A stretch of DNA of 64,000 nucleotides. Origin: Gemmatimonadota bacterium (GTDB lineage: Bacteria; Gemmatimonadota; Gemmatimonadetes; Longimicrobiales; Gaopeijiaceae). Positions 27,636 through 37,127 of this stretch are shown here, one piece after another. Both the position numbers and the translations under genes were made by a program. Each line of letters starts with the position of its first letter. Position 1 is the first letter of the stretch. The DNA lies in contig JAPPOV010000001.1 in NCBI GenBank assembly GCA_028873595.1, positions 46,213 through 110,212 of the forward strand. Reading direction: 5' to 3'. The notes below the pieces were generated by a model. The model did not search any database and was not told where the DNA came from. It saw nothing but the letters and a program-made list of their open reading frames with translations.

Positions 27636-28439
27636 ATGGCGAAGAAAAACAAGGGGCGTGGCCTCGCTCGCATCGGCAAGTCGGGACCGAGCGAGACTCA
27701 GGACGAACGCAGAGCGCGCAGGCGTGCGGAGCGATCTGGTTCCCGTCCGGCCAAAGAGTCGGGGGAGAACTCCGTCGCTGAGTGGACCAAGTCCATCGTC
27801 ATTGCGGTCGCTCTGTTTCTCGTCCTCCGCACCTTCCTCGTGCAGACGTTCGTAATCACGTCGGGCTCCATGGAAGACACTCTGCTGGTCGGAGACATGC
27901 TCGTTGTGAACCGTGCAGCGATCGGGTCGAAAATCCCGGGGACCCCGCTTCGAATTCCAGGCTATTCGTCCGTTGATCGTGGAGATGTGCTGGTCTTCGA
28001 TCCGCCCCATGAAGAAACGCTGAAGCTCATAAAGCGGCTGGTCGGGATGCCGGGAGATCGGCTCGAGATGCGCAATCGCGTATTGTACCGGAACGGTGAA
28101 CGCGTCGACGAGCCATACGTCATCCACTCCGATGTCGGCGACGAGATGCACCCCTGGATGAGCTGGCAGCGAGAGTTTCTGGCTCCGGGTGTCGATGCCG
28201 TGACCTATGCACCCACCCGCGACAATTGGGGTCCAATCGTGGTGCCGGAAGACCGCTTCTTCATGCTCGGCGACAACCGTGAGAAGAGTTTCGACTCGCG
28301 ATACTGGGGGCTTCTCGAGGGGTGGCGCCTCGAGGGTCGAGCGGTCTTTACGTACTACTCGTACAACAAGGATTCCTTCCGGCCATTCCCTGCCATTCGT
28401 GAGGTGCGCTGGGGCCGAATCGGACGCGGGATTTCCTGA
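27636..28439 (+). CDS. lepB: signal peptidase I
   Basis: 267 residues. Cleaves signal peptides of exported proteins. After a long basic cytoplasmic tail (about 1-48) there is one membrane helix, then the catalytic Ser78 in SGSMEDTL and Lys133 in LIKRLVGMPGDRLE; the GDNREKSFDSRYWG box confirms the family. The domain between the motifs is longer than in small Gram-positive SPases. It is convergent with rlmN. Confidence 0.95.
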   Translation: MAKKNKGRGLARIGKSGPSETQDERRARRRAERSGSRPAKESGENSVAEWTKSIVIAVALFLVLRTFLVQTFVITSGSMEDTLLVGDMLVVNRAAIGSKIPGTPLRIPGYSSVDRGDVLVFDPPHEETLKLIKRLVGMPGDRLEMRNRVLYRNGERVDEPYVIHSDVGDEMHPWMSWQREFLAPGVDAVTYAPTRDNWGPIVVPEDRFFMLGDNREKSFDSRYWGLLEGWRLEGRAVFTYYSYNKDSFRPFPAIREVRWGRIGRGIS

Positions 28440-28505
28440 CCGCGGATGTGGCTCGGGAAGACACCGACCCGAGACGCCTGAATGCGCGAGCCCGTGCGAC
28501 TCGAG

Positions 28506-29594
28506 TCAGACCTCGGAGCGCGCCCGTTTCCTGTCGATCTTGACCAGTGTGTGGCCTCGCAGCTGCCCGCAGGCGGCGTCGATGTCGCGTCCGCGCGTCT
28601 CACGAATGGCGACGGAAATTCCCCGCGCCGCGAGTCCGCGTTCGAATGCCTTGATGCGCTCTGGCCTGGAGGGGCCCCATGGCTGGTACGGAATCGGGTT
28701 GAACGGGATCAGGTTCACGAAGGCGCGAACGCGCTGGGCGAGGTCGCCGAGAGGAACGATCAGATCCAGAGCGTCGTTGATCCCGTCGATCATCGTGTAC
28801 TCGAAGGTGATCCGTTTTCCTCCGCCGTCGTCGAAGCGCTCGAGCGCGGCGAGCACCTCGGGAAGAGGATGCCGCTTCTCGAGTGGAATCAGCTCGCGGC
28901 GAAGATCGCTGGACGGCGCGTGCAGCGAGAGAGCCAGTTTGAACTGCTCGGGGCGTTCCGCCAGTTCGACGATGCCGGGGACGACGCCGACCGTCGACAC
29001 GGTGATTCGCCGGGCCCCCATACCATACCCCCGGTTCAGGATCGTCAGGGATGGTTGAATCGCCTTCCGGTTCGCCAGCGGCTCGCCCATCCCCATGTAC
29101 ACGATGTTCGAGATTGCCCCGTATTCGTTCTCGTCCGCCCACCGGCGCGAGGCACGGTACTGCCCGACGATCTCACCGGCAGTCAGGTTGCGATCGAAGC
29201 CGCCCCAACCGGTGGCACAGAAGGTGCACCCCATGGCACAGCCTGCCTGCGATGAGATGCACAGGGTCAGGCGACGGTCCGTCGGGATCAGGACCGACTC
29301 CACAAGCTCCCCGTCCGAGAGCCGCCACAGATGTTTGACTGTCCCATCTTCGCTCCGCTGAACCGTATCTGGGACGGGCTCGTCGATGCGGAATTCCGCA
29401 TCGAGTGTCGCTCGTTCCGCGGCGGGCAGATCCGTCATCTCATCGACCGAGCGAACGAGGCGTTCGTAGATCCACTTTTCGACCTGCCCGGCTCGATACT
29501 TCGGCTGACGCCGGGATGCGAAATGCTCCTCGAGCGCACGACGGAGCTCGTCGGGCGTGAAGGAGAGCAGATCGGGTCGGGGGTCGGCGGTCAT
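28506..29594 (-). CDS. rlmN: 23S rRNA (adenine(2503)-C(2))-methyltransferase RlmN
   Basis: 362 residues from ATG 29594; a TTG 18 bases upstream is possible. Radical-SAM enzyme that methylates A2503 of 23S rRNA and A37 of some tRNAs. The CxxxCxxC cluster is C119, C123, C126 (GCAMGCTFCATG). The MGMGEPLAN motif, the ISTVG-like ITVSTVGVVPGI strand and the late Cys in DIDAACGQL, which carries the methyl group, are present. The gene is convergent with lepB and divergent from the vanZ-aspS run. Confidence 0.95.
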   Translation of the reverse strand: MTADPRPDLLSFTPDELRRALEEHFASRRQPKYRAGQVEKWIYERLVRSVDEMTDLPAAERATLDAEFRIDEPVPDTVQRSEDGTVKHLWRLSDGELVESVLIPTDRRLTLCISSQAGCAMGCTFCATGWGGFDRNLTAGEIVGQYRASRRWADENEYGAISNIVYMGMGEPLANRKAIQPSLTILNRGYGMGARRITVSTVGVVPGIVELAERPEQFKLALSLHAPSSDLRRELIPLEKRHPLPEVLAALERFDDGGGKRITFEYTMIDGINDALDLIVPLGDLAQRVRAFVNLIPFNPIPYQPWGPSRPERIKAFERGLAARGISVAIRETRGRDIDAACGQLRGHTLVKIDRKRARSEV

Positions 29595-29603
29595 CAGGAA
29601 TCG

Positions 29604-29632
29604 TTGAATCAATATTGCGGGCCCGATAACTT
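29604..29632 (+). promoter_or_regulatory. possible promoter of the vanZ-aspS run
   Basis: TTGAAT (29604-29609), exactly 17 bases, then TAACTT (29627-29632), in the rlmN/vanZ divergent gap and just before a terminator-like hairpin. The consensus match is modest. Confidence 0.3.
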
Positions 29633-29646
29633 AGCCGCCGAACGAG

Positions 29647-29685
29647 GGGCTCAGGTACCGGTTGCGGCGGTCCTGAGCCCGTTTT
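29647..29685 (+). terminator. leader hairpin with T-run before vanZ-aspS (possible attenuator)
   Basis: GGGCTCAGG (29647-29655) pairs with CCTGAGCCC (29672-29680); inside it ACCG/CGGT adds four pairs after a one-base bulge. GTTTT follows at once. In the + direction this is a good intrinsic terminator, yet it lies between the candidate promoter and the first gene, so it may attenuate transcription. Confidence 0.5.
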
Positions 29686-29692
29686 GCAATGT

Positions 29693-30115
29693 GTGACGGC
29701 TCGCCCAGACTACTCCACGGAGGCTGAGATATTGGGGGACCGACTTCGGGCATGGGGCCCGGCCGCAGGCTGGGCAATCGTGCTCTTTGTACTCAGCGCC
29801 CTTCCACATTTGGGTAGAGCGCCGAGCTTTCCCTTCAGTGACAAAGTCGCGCACATGATCCTGTATGCGGTTCTGGGCGCTACGCTCGCGTGGGGATGGT
29901 CTCGCTCTCCCCGTCCGGTGCCGCATCTCATGGTGCTGCTGGCGGGGGTGCTGTACGGTTTGTCGGACGAGTGGCACCAGATGTACGTGCCGGGGCGAGT
30001 GCCCGATCTCGCGGACTGGCTGGCCGATGTAGTTGGCCTGCTCGTCGGATACAGGGCGACACTGCAGGTGGTTGAACGAGTGCATGGGAACGTCGAAGCC
30101 GAGGAAGCGACGTGA
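29693..30115 (+). CDS. VanZ-like family membrane protein
   Basis: 140 residues from GTG 29693; a TTG at 29684 is an alternative. Four hydrophobic segments are visible. The VanZ-like hallmark is SDKVAHMILYAVLG followed by LYGLSDEWHQMYVPGRVPDLADWLADVVG. In glycopeptide-resistant enterococci VanZ gives low-level teicoplanin resistance, but most bacterial homologues have unknown roles, and no other van gene is here. Its stop overlaps the aspS start (TGATG). Confidence 0.82.
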   Translation: MTARPDYSTEAEILGDRLRAWGPAAGWAIVLFVLSALPHLGRAPSFPFSDKVAHMILYAVLGATLAWGWSRSPRPVPHLMVLLAGVLYGLSDEWHQMYVPGRVPDLADWLADVVGLLVGYRATLQVVERVHGNVEAEEAT

Positions 30116-31923
30116 TGTCTGAAGTTCAGATCGAACAGACGGGGCTGCGAAGCCGCATGGTCGGCGGTTTGCGCGCCGAACACGAAGGGGAAATGCTCAC
30201 GCTTGCGGGCTGGGTTCATCGCCGCCGAGATCTCGGTGGACTTCTGTTCGTAGACCTTCGGGACAGGAGCGGCCTCCTTCAGGTCTCCTTCGGTCCGGAT
30301 TGGACGGAGGCTTCGTCCATGGAGCGAGCTCATGACATCGGACACGAGGACGTGATCCGGGTCGAAGGTGTCGTCGCCGCTCGCCCGGAAGGCGCTCGCA
30401 AGGACGATATGGTGACGGGCGCGGTTGAGTTGCGGGTCACCAGGCTCGAGATCCTGTCGGATGCGCGCACACCCGAGATCCCCGTGTACCGGGCCCCGGA
30501 GGACGAATTACCGGCTGAAGAGCTACGGCTTCAGCACCGGGTTCTCGATCTTCGTCGCCCCGAGCTTCAGAAAAAGCTCGTGCTCCGACACCGGCTCGTA
30601 CTCGCCGCGCGCAACTATCTCGACCACAACGGCTTCGTCGAGGTGGAAACCCCGATTCTCACGAAGGCCACGCCGGAAGGGGCCCGTGACTATCTGGTAC
30701 CCAGCCGGGTTCACAAGGGTGAGTTCTACGCGCTTCCGCAGAGCCCGCAGATCTACAAGCAGATCCTCATGGTGGCCGGATTCGATCGATACTTTCAGAT
30801 CGCACGATGCTTCCGTGACGAGGACCTTCGCGCTGACCGGCAGCCGGAATTCACGCAGATCGATGTTGAGGCATCGTTCGTCGAGGTCGACGACATCCTT
30901 CGTTGGATGGAAGGTCTCATGGCGGCTCTTGCCGAGGTCTCGGGTCTTGATGCGCCGCTCCCGTTCCCGCGCCTCTCATGGAGTGAGGCCATTGAGCGTT
31001 ACGGCTCGGACCGGCCGGACCTTCGGTATGACCTCGAAATCGAAGATTGGACCGAAGCTACGGCTGATCTTGATTTCGGGGTGATTCGAAGTCAGGTCGA
31101 GGCCGGCGGTCGGGTGCGCGGCTTCCGCCTGGAGGGGGGTGGCCGCCTTTCCCGCCGGGAGATCGACGCGATCGAAAAGACGGCGAAGGCCGCAGGAGCT
31201 CCGGGACTCCTCTGGGGCAAGCGTAGCGATGAGGGTGCGTCTGGTCCGCTGGGCAAGTTCATGACAGACGAGCAAGCCGACCGGATCGGGCTGGGTGTTG
31301 GTGACCTGGTGCTGGTCTCGGCAGGGAAGGATGCCATCACATCCCGCACGATGTCTGCCGTCCGCGACGCCGTGATCACCGCGCTCGACCTCCCGCGTGT
31401 GCGTGAGCACGCCTGGCTTTGGGTGACCGATTTCCCTGTGTTCGATGAGGAGGATGGAGTTCTGGCCGCCAGCCACCATCCGTTCGTCATGCCGCACCCG
31501 GATGATATCAACGATCTCGAGGCGGATCCCGCGTCGGTCCGCGGAACGGCGTACGACCTCGTGTACAATGGCACGGAGTTCGGCTCCGGGAGCATTCGTA
31601 TTCACGACCCGGAACTACAGCGTCGGATCCTTCGGGTACTCGGTCTCAGCGAGGACGAGATCGAAGAAAAATTCGGCTTCCTGCTCAACGCGCTGTCGGC
31701 GGGTGCACCGCCCCACGGTGGCATCGCGCTGGGTATGGACCGTATCGTTCAGCGCTTTACGGATTCTCCGAGCTTGCGGGATACGGTTGCGTTCCCGAAG
31801 ACCACGGCGGCTCGAGCCCTCTTCGAGGGGGCACCGATGCCGTCGGGTCGATCCGCACTGGACGAGCTCGGATTGCAGCTGAAGGCGCAGGACCCCTCGG
31901 ATCGGGGTGAAAAGGAAGCGTAG
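30115..31923 (+). CDS. aspS: aspartyl-tRNA synthetase
   Basis: 602 residues, bacterial type with the GAD insertion (about 310-420, FRLEGGGRLSRREIDAI...). The N-terminal OB-fold anticodon domain has GWVHRRRDLGGLLFVDLRDR; class II motif 2 is in YFQIARCFRDEDLRADRQPEFTQID, motif 3 in GIALGMDRIV. Leu at RRRDLGG resembles discriminating AspRS (E. coli) and not the His of the non-discriminating Pseudomonas enzyme; this is a hint only. The ATG at 30115 is preferred over the GTG three bases earlier. Confidence 0.97.
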   Translation: MSEVQIEQTGLRSRMVGGLRAEHEGEMLTLAGWVHRRRDLGGLLFVDLRDRSGLLQVSFGPDWTEASSMERAHDIGHEDVIRVEGVVAARPEGARKDDMVTGAVELRVTRLEILSDARTPEIPVYRAPEDELPAEELRLQHRVLDLRRPELQKKLVLRHRLVLAARNYLDHNGFVEVETPILTKATPEGARDYLVPSRVHKGEFYALPQSPQIYKQILMVAGFDRYFQIARCFRDEDLRADRQPEFTQIDVEASFVEVDDILRWMEGLMAALAEVSGLDAPLPFPRLSWSEAIERYGSDRPDLRYDLEIEDWTEATADLDFGVIRSQVEAGGRVRGFRLEGGGRLSRREIDAIEKTAKAAGAPGLLWGKRSDEGASGPLGKFMTDEQADRIGLGVGDLVLVSAGKDAITSRTMSAVRDAVITALDLPRVREHAWLWVTDFPVFDEEDGVLAASHHPFVMPHPDDINDLEADPASVRGTAYDLVYNGTEFGSGSIRIHDPELQRRILRVLGLSEDEIEEKFGFLLNALSAGAPPHGGIALGMDRIVQRFTDSPSLRDTVAFPKTTAARALFEGAPMPSGRSALDELGLQLKAQDPSDRGEKEA

Positions 31924-31942
31924 ACTGCGTTCAGGAGTAGGC

Positions 31943-32923
31943 GTGGCGGATACCGAGACGATGGTGGAGCACCGGCTGGACACCGAGGGGGTCGATCCCC
32001 TGATGTTGGCGGGTGTGAACGACCGAAACATGCATGAGGTGGGGCGACTCTTCTCGGTGCAGGTCGTCATGAGGGGATCCCAGCTCGTGCTTCGAGGGCC
32101 GCTGGACTCTATCGAGCGTGCTGCGCCCGTGGTCCAGCACATGATCGAGCTGGCGCGACTCCGCGCGCCGTTCGACACGCCCGATATCGCTCGCTTTGCG
32201 GATGGCGTCGACGCGATGGGCGCGGATGGGATCGTGCACCCGGACGACGAGGTGCGGATCGCCCTGCCCGGCTCACGGCGCGTGATTGTTCCGAAGTCCG
32301 ATGGTCAGCGGACGTACATCCGGGCGATTCAGAGCAACGACGTCGTAATCGGCATCGGGCCAGCGGGAACCGGAAAGACGTATTTGGCCGTCGCGGCTGC
32401 GGTCGACTCTCTCTACAAGAAGCGTGTGAAGCGAATCATCCTGGCTCGACCGGCGGTCGAGGCGGGCGAGAACCTCGGGTTTCTTCCGGGCGATCTTCAG
32501 GAAAAGGTCGATCCGTACTTGCGACCGTTGTACGACGCGCTCGAAGACATGATGCCGCATGAGCGTGTCAGTCGCGCGCTCGAGGACTCGACCATCGAGA
32601 TCGCACCGCTCGCGTACATGCGGGGTCGAACGCTCTCGGATGCCTTCGTGATCCTCGACGAGGCGCAGAACGCGACTCGTGCCCAGATGAAGATGTTCCT
32701 GACGCGTCTGGGGCTGAACTCTCGGGTCGTCATCACCGGGGACAAGACGCAGATCGATCTCCCCAACAAGTCCGACTCCGGCTTAGTCGAAGTGGAGGAA
32801 ATCCTCGGTGCCATCGACGGAATCGAGGTCGTCTATCTGGACGCAAAGGACGTCATTCGTCACCGGCTCGTGAAGGATATCATCAAGGCGTACGAGCGCG
32901 GCGGGGACGAGGTGGGCGAGTGA
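31943..32923 (+). CDS. PhoH-like ATPase (YbeZ type)
   Basis: 326 residues from GTG 31943, chosen because AGGAG lies 6 bases upstream; a longer form from 31907 would overlap aspS. The N-terminal KH-like part is followed by the PhoH P-loop domain: Walker A GPAGTGKT (139-146), RPAVEAGENLGFLPGDLQEKVDPYLRP, and Walker B FVILDEAQN. PhoH/YbeZ is an RNA-associated ATPase usually encoded with ybeY; here ybeY follows two genes later, with pgpH between. It is joined to the next gene by GTGA. Confidence 0.93.
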   Translation: MADTETMVEHRLDTEGVDPLMLAGVNDRNMHEVGRLFSVQVVMRGSQLVLRGPLDSIERAAPVVQHMIELARLRAPFDTPDIARFADGVDAMGADGIVHPDDEVRIALPGSRRVIVPKSDGQRTYIRAIQSNDVVIGIGPAGTGKTYLAVAAAVDSLYKKRVKRIILARPAVEAGENLGFLPGDLQEKVDPYLRPLYDALEDMMPHERVSRALEDSTIEIAPLAYMRGRTLSDAFVILDEAQNATRAQMKMFLTRLGLNSRVVITGDKTQIDLPNKSDSGLVEVEEILGAIDGIEVVYLDAKDVIRHRLVKDIIKAYERGGDEVGE

Positions 32924-35217
32924 ACCGGCGTGTCGACGAACGAGCGTCGAGGTCTGTGATCCGGGATCTCTCGGGTGACCCTGGGGCGACCCCTGCGGAA
33001 CGTTTCCGACATCATGGAGCGCGTGCTGCTCTCCTGATCGGTCTAGCCACCTTAATCACGGCCCTCTTCCCGCCGGAAGAGGGGATGAAGGTCACACCGT
33101 ATGACATGGGCATGGTGGCGCCCGAAGACGTGATTGCGGAGATCCAATTCTCGGTGCCCAAGACGGCGGCCGAGCTCGAGCGCGACCGTCGCGAGGCGGC
33201 TGAGGCTGTGCCGCGTACGTTCGATGAGCGTCCCTCGGTGGGCGACTCGGTCGCTGCGAATCTGGGGGTCTTCTTTGACGCAATCGACGAAGTCGCCGAG
33301 GACGGGGATACGCTGCAGGTGGGTCGGATCCTTCAGTCGGCGCGCATTAACGCATCGCCGTCCCAGATGACCTACCTCCTGGACGGCGAGCGGCGAAACG
33401 CATTACGGACGGCGAGTCGGTCGGCGACGCTCGAGATCATCCCTCGGGGTATGGCGGACCCTGCGGAAGTGGCCGCGGTCACGACCGACATCATTTACGT
33501 TCGGACGATCACCGATGCGGACGTGGTCGAGCGAACCCGCCCCCTGGCCGATGTCGTGACCTCGCGCGATTTCTACGCGCAGGCGGTCCTGTACCTCCCT
33601 CCGGGTGAATCGCCTGATGCGCAGGAGCTTCTGCGGCTCGTACTGATTTCGCATCTCGAGTTCAGCCTTACGCCGAATAGCGCCGAGACGGAGGCGGCTC
33701 GCGAAGCCGCGCGCAACTCCGTTGCTCTCACCAAAGCCGATGTTCTCCGTGGTGAGGCCATCGTTCGGGCAGCGGATCCGATCGGGTCGGAGACGCTCGA
33801 ACGTCTGCAGGCGTATGAGGTCGCCCTCCGCGACGCGAATCTCCTTGAGTCCGAAGAGCCGGTTTTCGCTGCAGTACTGGGTGCCGGGCTCCTGACGTCC
33901 ATGTTGCTTTCGATCTTCGGCCTGCTGGTCTTCTTCAGCCGGCCCAAGGTGTACGAGAACTTCCGATGGTTGCTGCTGCTCACGTTGCTGAGCGCGACGT
34001 ACTTCGGTATGGCGCTCGCCATTCATCGAGGGGGACTCGCTCCGGCTTGGCTCCCGATCCCGTTCGTTGCACTTCCCGTGGCCGTTCTATGGGACACACG
34101 AATGTCGCTCCTGCTCGTTCTCGTGCTGGCGGCGATCACCGGGACCCTGGCTCCGTTTTCGGACTACAGCACAGTCCTGGTGGTGATGGTTGCCGGTGCG
34201 GCAGCCGGTATGTCGGTACGCGCCGTTCGGCGCCGGTCCGAGACGTGGGTCTCGATCGCGATCGTCGCGGGCGCGGCGAGCCTCGTCCTGCTCGCTCAGG
34301 GCCTGGCCACCGCGAAGCCTCTGGCGGATATCGCTGGCGCAGCGCTCGCTGTTACCGGAAATGCGACGGTGTCGGCCCTCTTGGCCGTCGGCTTTCTCTG
34401 GGTCTTCGAGCTCTTTACGGGCATCACGACGGATCAGACGCTGCTGGAGTGGGCGGACCCGACGCGTCCGCTCCTCCGCCGTCTCTCCATGGAGGCGCCC
34501 GGGACGTATGCCCATACGATCAATGTCGCGAACCTGGCAGAGGCTGCTGCGAACGAGATCGGAGCCAACGGGCTGCTGTGTCGGGTCGGCGTCCTCTACC
34601 ACGACGTCGGAAAGATGCTGAAGCCTCACTATTTCGTGGAAAATCAGCACGACGGCCGAAACCCGCACGACAAGCTCAAACCGGAGACGTCGGCCTCGAT
34701 CATCCGCGAGCACGTCACCGAAGGTGTGAGTCTCGCGAAGGAGGAGAAGGTTCCTGAGCTCGTGCTCCGTTTCATCCTCGAGCACCACGGCACGCAGCGG
34801 ATCGGCTTTTTCTATGAGAAGGCCCGGGAGCAAGAGGGCCCCGACGTCGATGTGGCGCGATTCACCTATCCGGGGCCCAAGCCGCAGTCGAAGGAAACGG
34901 CGCTCGTGATGCTCGCCGATTCGGTCGAGTCGGCGGCGCGGGCCATGCGCGACCCGACGCCCGAGCGGGTCCGTGACCTCATCGATATGGTCGTCGGAAG
35001 CAAGCTGGCCGACGGCCAGCTGGACGAGGCACCGCTCACGCTCGGTGAAGTGTCACGTGCGAAGGAGCAGTTCGTGAAGATCCTCGGCGGGGTCGTCCAT
35101 CGCAGGATCGAGTACCCCGAGACCAAACACCTCACGGACGCGAATGGCGGTTCCGAGAGTGAGGACGGGTCGGAGGTCGAAGTCGACGTCGAGCAATCTA
35201 CAGAGTTCGATGCCTGA
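32920..35217 (+). CDS. 7TM-HD family phosphodiesterase (PgpH/YqfF type)
   Basis: 765 residues. One N-terminal membrane helix (about 34-52), an extracytoplasmic 7TMR-HD domain (about 55-310), seven membrane helices (about 315-500), and a C-terminal cytoplasmic HD domain with THTINVANLAEAA, the VLYHDVGKM metal motif and an HHGT segment. PgpH-type proteins degrade cyclic di-AMP in Firmicutes. No diadenylate cyclase gene is in the window, so the substrate is inferred. The gene lies between phoH and ybeY, a common order, and its 3' end overlaps the ybeY start. Confidence 0.92.
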   Translation: MNRRVDERASRSVIRDLSGDPGATPAERFRHHGARAALLIGLATLITALFPPEEGMKVTPYDMGMVAPEDVIAEIQFSVPKTAAELERDRREAAEAVPRTFDERPSVGDSVAANLGVFFDAIDEVAEDGDTLQVGRILQSARINASPSQMTYLLDGERRNALRTASRSATLEIIPRGMADPAEVAAVTTDIIYVRTITDADVVERTRPLADVVTSRDFYAQAVLYLPPGESPDAQELLRLVLISHLEFSLTPNSAETEAAREAARNSVALTKADVLRGEAIVRAADPIGSETLERLQAYEVALRDANLLESEEPVFAAVLGAGLLTSMLLSIFGLLVFFSRPKVYENFRWLLLLTLLSATYFGMALAIHRGGLAPAWLPIPFVALPVAVLWDTRMSLLLVLVLAAITGTLAPFSDYSTVLVVMVAGAAAGMSVRAVRRRSETWVSIAIVAGAASLVLLAQGLATAKPLADIAGAALAVTGNATVSALLAVGFLWVFELFTGITTDQTLLEWADPTRPLLRRLSMEAPGTYAHTINVANLAEAAANEIGANGLLCRVGVLYHDVGKMLKPHYFVENQHDGRNPHDKLKPETSASIIREHVTEGVSLAKEEKVPELVLRFILEHHGTQRIGFFYEKAREQEGPDVDVARFTYPGPKPQSKETALVMLADSVESAARAMRDPTPERVRDLIDMVVGSKLADGQLDEAPLTLGEVSRAKEQFVKILGGVVHRRIEYPETKHLTDANGGSESEDGSEVEVDVEQSTEFDA

Positions 35218-35662
35218 CGGTCACTCCGAAGGTGTCATCGTTCTGGTGAATGCGGAGAGCACGTCGGAGGACGTCCCGACGCAACTGATCGAACGAGGAG
35301 TTCGTGCCACACTGGCGTGCGAGGGCGAGGACGCGGCCGAAGTATCGGTGACCCTCCTGGACGACGAGGAAATCCGTGCGATGAATGTCACCTATCTGAA
35401 TCGTGACCGACCGACCGACGTGATCGCGTTCTCGCTGGGGGCTCGCGGTGAAGTCCTGGGTGACGTCTACCTTGGCTTCGAGCAAGCCGCGCGGCAGGCC
35501 GAGGAACTCGGAGAGTCCTTCGAGACTGAGCTGTTGCGGCTGGCGATCCATGGGACACTCCACGTCCTCGGCCACGACCACCCCGAGGGGTCGCAACGGC
35601 TCCAGAGCCCGATGTTCGCCCTTCAGGAGCGACTGGTCGCGGAGGTTCTCGCGGCGCGTTGA
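35210..35662 (+). CDS. ybeY: endoribonuclease YbeY
   Basis: 150 residues from ATG 35210. Zn-dependent single-strand endoribonuclease for 16S rRNA 3'-end maturation and ribosome quality control. The metal motif HGTLHVLGHDHPEG (HxxxHxxGxDH) and the upstream LNRDRPTDVIAFSL block are intact. It overlaps the previous gene by 8 bp and follows phoH, its usual partner. Confidence 0.96.
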   Translation: MPDGHSEGVIVLVNAESTSEDVPTQLIERGVRATLACEGEDAAEVSVTLLDDEEIRAMNVTYLNRDRPTDVIAFSLGARGEVLGDVYLGFEQAARQAEELGESFETELLRLAIHGTLHVLGHDHPEGSQRLQSPMFALQERLVAEVLAAR

Positions 35663-35764
35663 CCTCCGTCGAACTCGGGTTGCCCTGACCCGGCGACCCG
35701 GGGATCTTCCATCGGCCCGGCGGCGACCCGCCGGAGCTGTCCGCCGCGCTCCTGCGAGATCGTC

Positions 35765-37123
35765 ATGACCACCGTGTACGAAGAGAACGAAGCGGTACGG
35801 GATCGCATCGAGGCGCTCATTGTCTCGGGCGATCTCTCGGCTGCGTGCGCTCTGGTCGAGGACCTGCACGCGTCGGATCTGGCCGACGTTATCGAGGGCC
35901 TCGACGAAGAGGCCCGGGTCACGCTCCTCTCGTCGTTGCCTGCCGAGCTCGCATCCGACGCTCTCGCCGAAATGGAGGATGGGGACGAACGAGCCGAGCT
36001 ACTCTCGAGTCTGACGCCGAAAAAAGGTGCGGAGCTCATCGAAGAACTCCCGGACGATGACGCGGCCGACCTCATCGCGGAGCTCGATCTCCCGGACCAG
36101 CAGGCGATCCTCGAACAGCTGCCGGACGAAACGGCCGCCGAGCTGATCGACCTGCTCCAGTACCACGAGGAATCAGCCGGGGGTCTCATGACCACCGACT
36201 TCGTTTCGGTCGTGTCGACCCTGACAGCCGCAGAGGCGCTTGAGCAGGTACGTGTTCGGGGCAGGGAAGTCGAGGACTTCTATACGGTCTTCGTGGTCGA
36301 CCAGTCCCGTCGGCTCATGGGAACAGTTCGCCTTGACGACCTGGTCATCGCGGACCCGACCGATCGCATCCAGGGCCTGGTCGAGGGACCAGTGGCGACG
36401 ATTCGCCCGGAGGAGGATCGGGAGCGGGTAGGGAGGCTGATCAGTCGCTACAACATGGCATCGATCGCCGTCGTGACGGCCGGGGGCGTCCTGTTGGGGC
36501 GCATCACGTTCGACGACGTGATCGATGTCATGGAGGCGGAGCAGACGGAGGACATTCTCCGCCTGGTCGGTGTGACGGACGAAGAAGAACTCCGGCACAC
36601 GTGGACGGAGTCGGTGCGCACTCGCTTCCCCTGGCTGGCCCTCAATCTGGTGACTGCTTCGGCCGCGGCCTCGGCGATCCTGATCTACGAAGACGTCATC
36701 GATCAGGTCATCACGCTCGCGTTCCTGGCCCCGATCATCGCGGCTATGGGGGGAAGCTCGGGAACCCAGTCGCTTGCGATCACGATCCGGCGGCTCACGG
36801 TTGAAGGTCCGGGGAGTGCACGTGGATTCGTGATCAAGGAACTCCTCATCGGGCTCGTGATCGGCGGGGCCCTCGGGCTCGGGATCGCGTTGATCGCGCT
36901 CTTCATTCCTGATGGAAATCCTCGACTTGGCCTGGTGGTGATGCTTGCGATGTGGGGCAACCAGATTGTCGCTGGCTTCGCGGGAGCGTTCGTACCGGCA
37001 ACTCTGGACCGGATAGGGGTAGATCCGTCGGTGGCATCCTCGGTCTTCGTCCACACGCTTACGGACCTGTGCGGCTTCTTCCTTCTTCTCGGGCTTGCTT
37101 CGAAGCTCCTCCTCGGCGGCTGA
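35765..37123 (+). CDS. mgtE: magnesium transporter MgtE
   Basis: 452 residues. Mg2+ channel/transporter gated by intracellular magnesium. Order: N-terminal superhelical MgtE_N domain (DLADVIEGL..E.R), two CBS domains (about 135-255) beginning YHEESAGGLMTTDFVSV, then five membrane helices (about 285-450) with the signature PIIAAMGGSSGTQS and the pore segment MLAMWGNQIVAG. The length is typical. It is followed 4 bases later by the ABC1 kinase gene. Confidence 0.95.
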   Translation: MTTVYEENEAVRDRIEALIVSGDLSAACALVEDLHASDLADVIEGLDEEARVTLLSSLPAELASDALAEMEDGDERAELLSSLTPKKGAELIEELPDDDAADLIAELDLPDQQAILEQLPDETAAELIDLLQYHEESAGGLMTTDFVSVVSTLTAAEALEQVRVRGREVEDFYTVFVVDQSRRLMGTVRLDDLVIADPTDRIQGLVEGPVATIRPEEDRERVGRLISRYNMASIAVVTAGGVLLGRITFDDVIDVMEAEQTEDILRLVGVTDEEELRHTWTESVRTRFPWLALNLVTASAAASAILIYEDVIDQVITLAFLAPIIAAMGGSSGTQSLAITIRRLTVEGPGSARGFVIKELLIGLVIGGALGLGIALIALFIPDGNPRLGLVVMLAMWGNQIVAGFAGAFVPATLDRIGVDPSVASSVFVHTLTDLCGFFLLLGLASKLLLGG

Positions 37124-37127
37124 GCTC

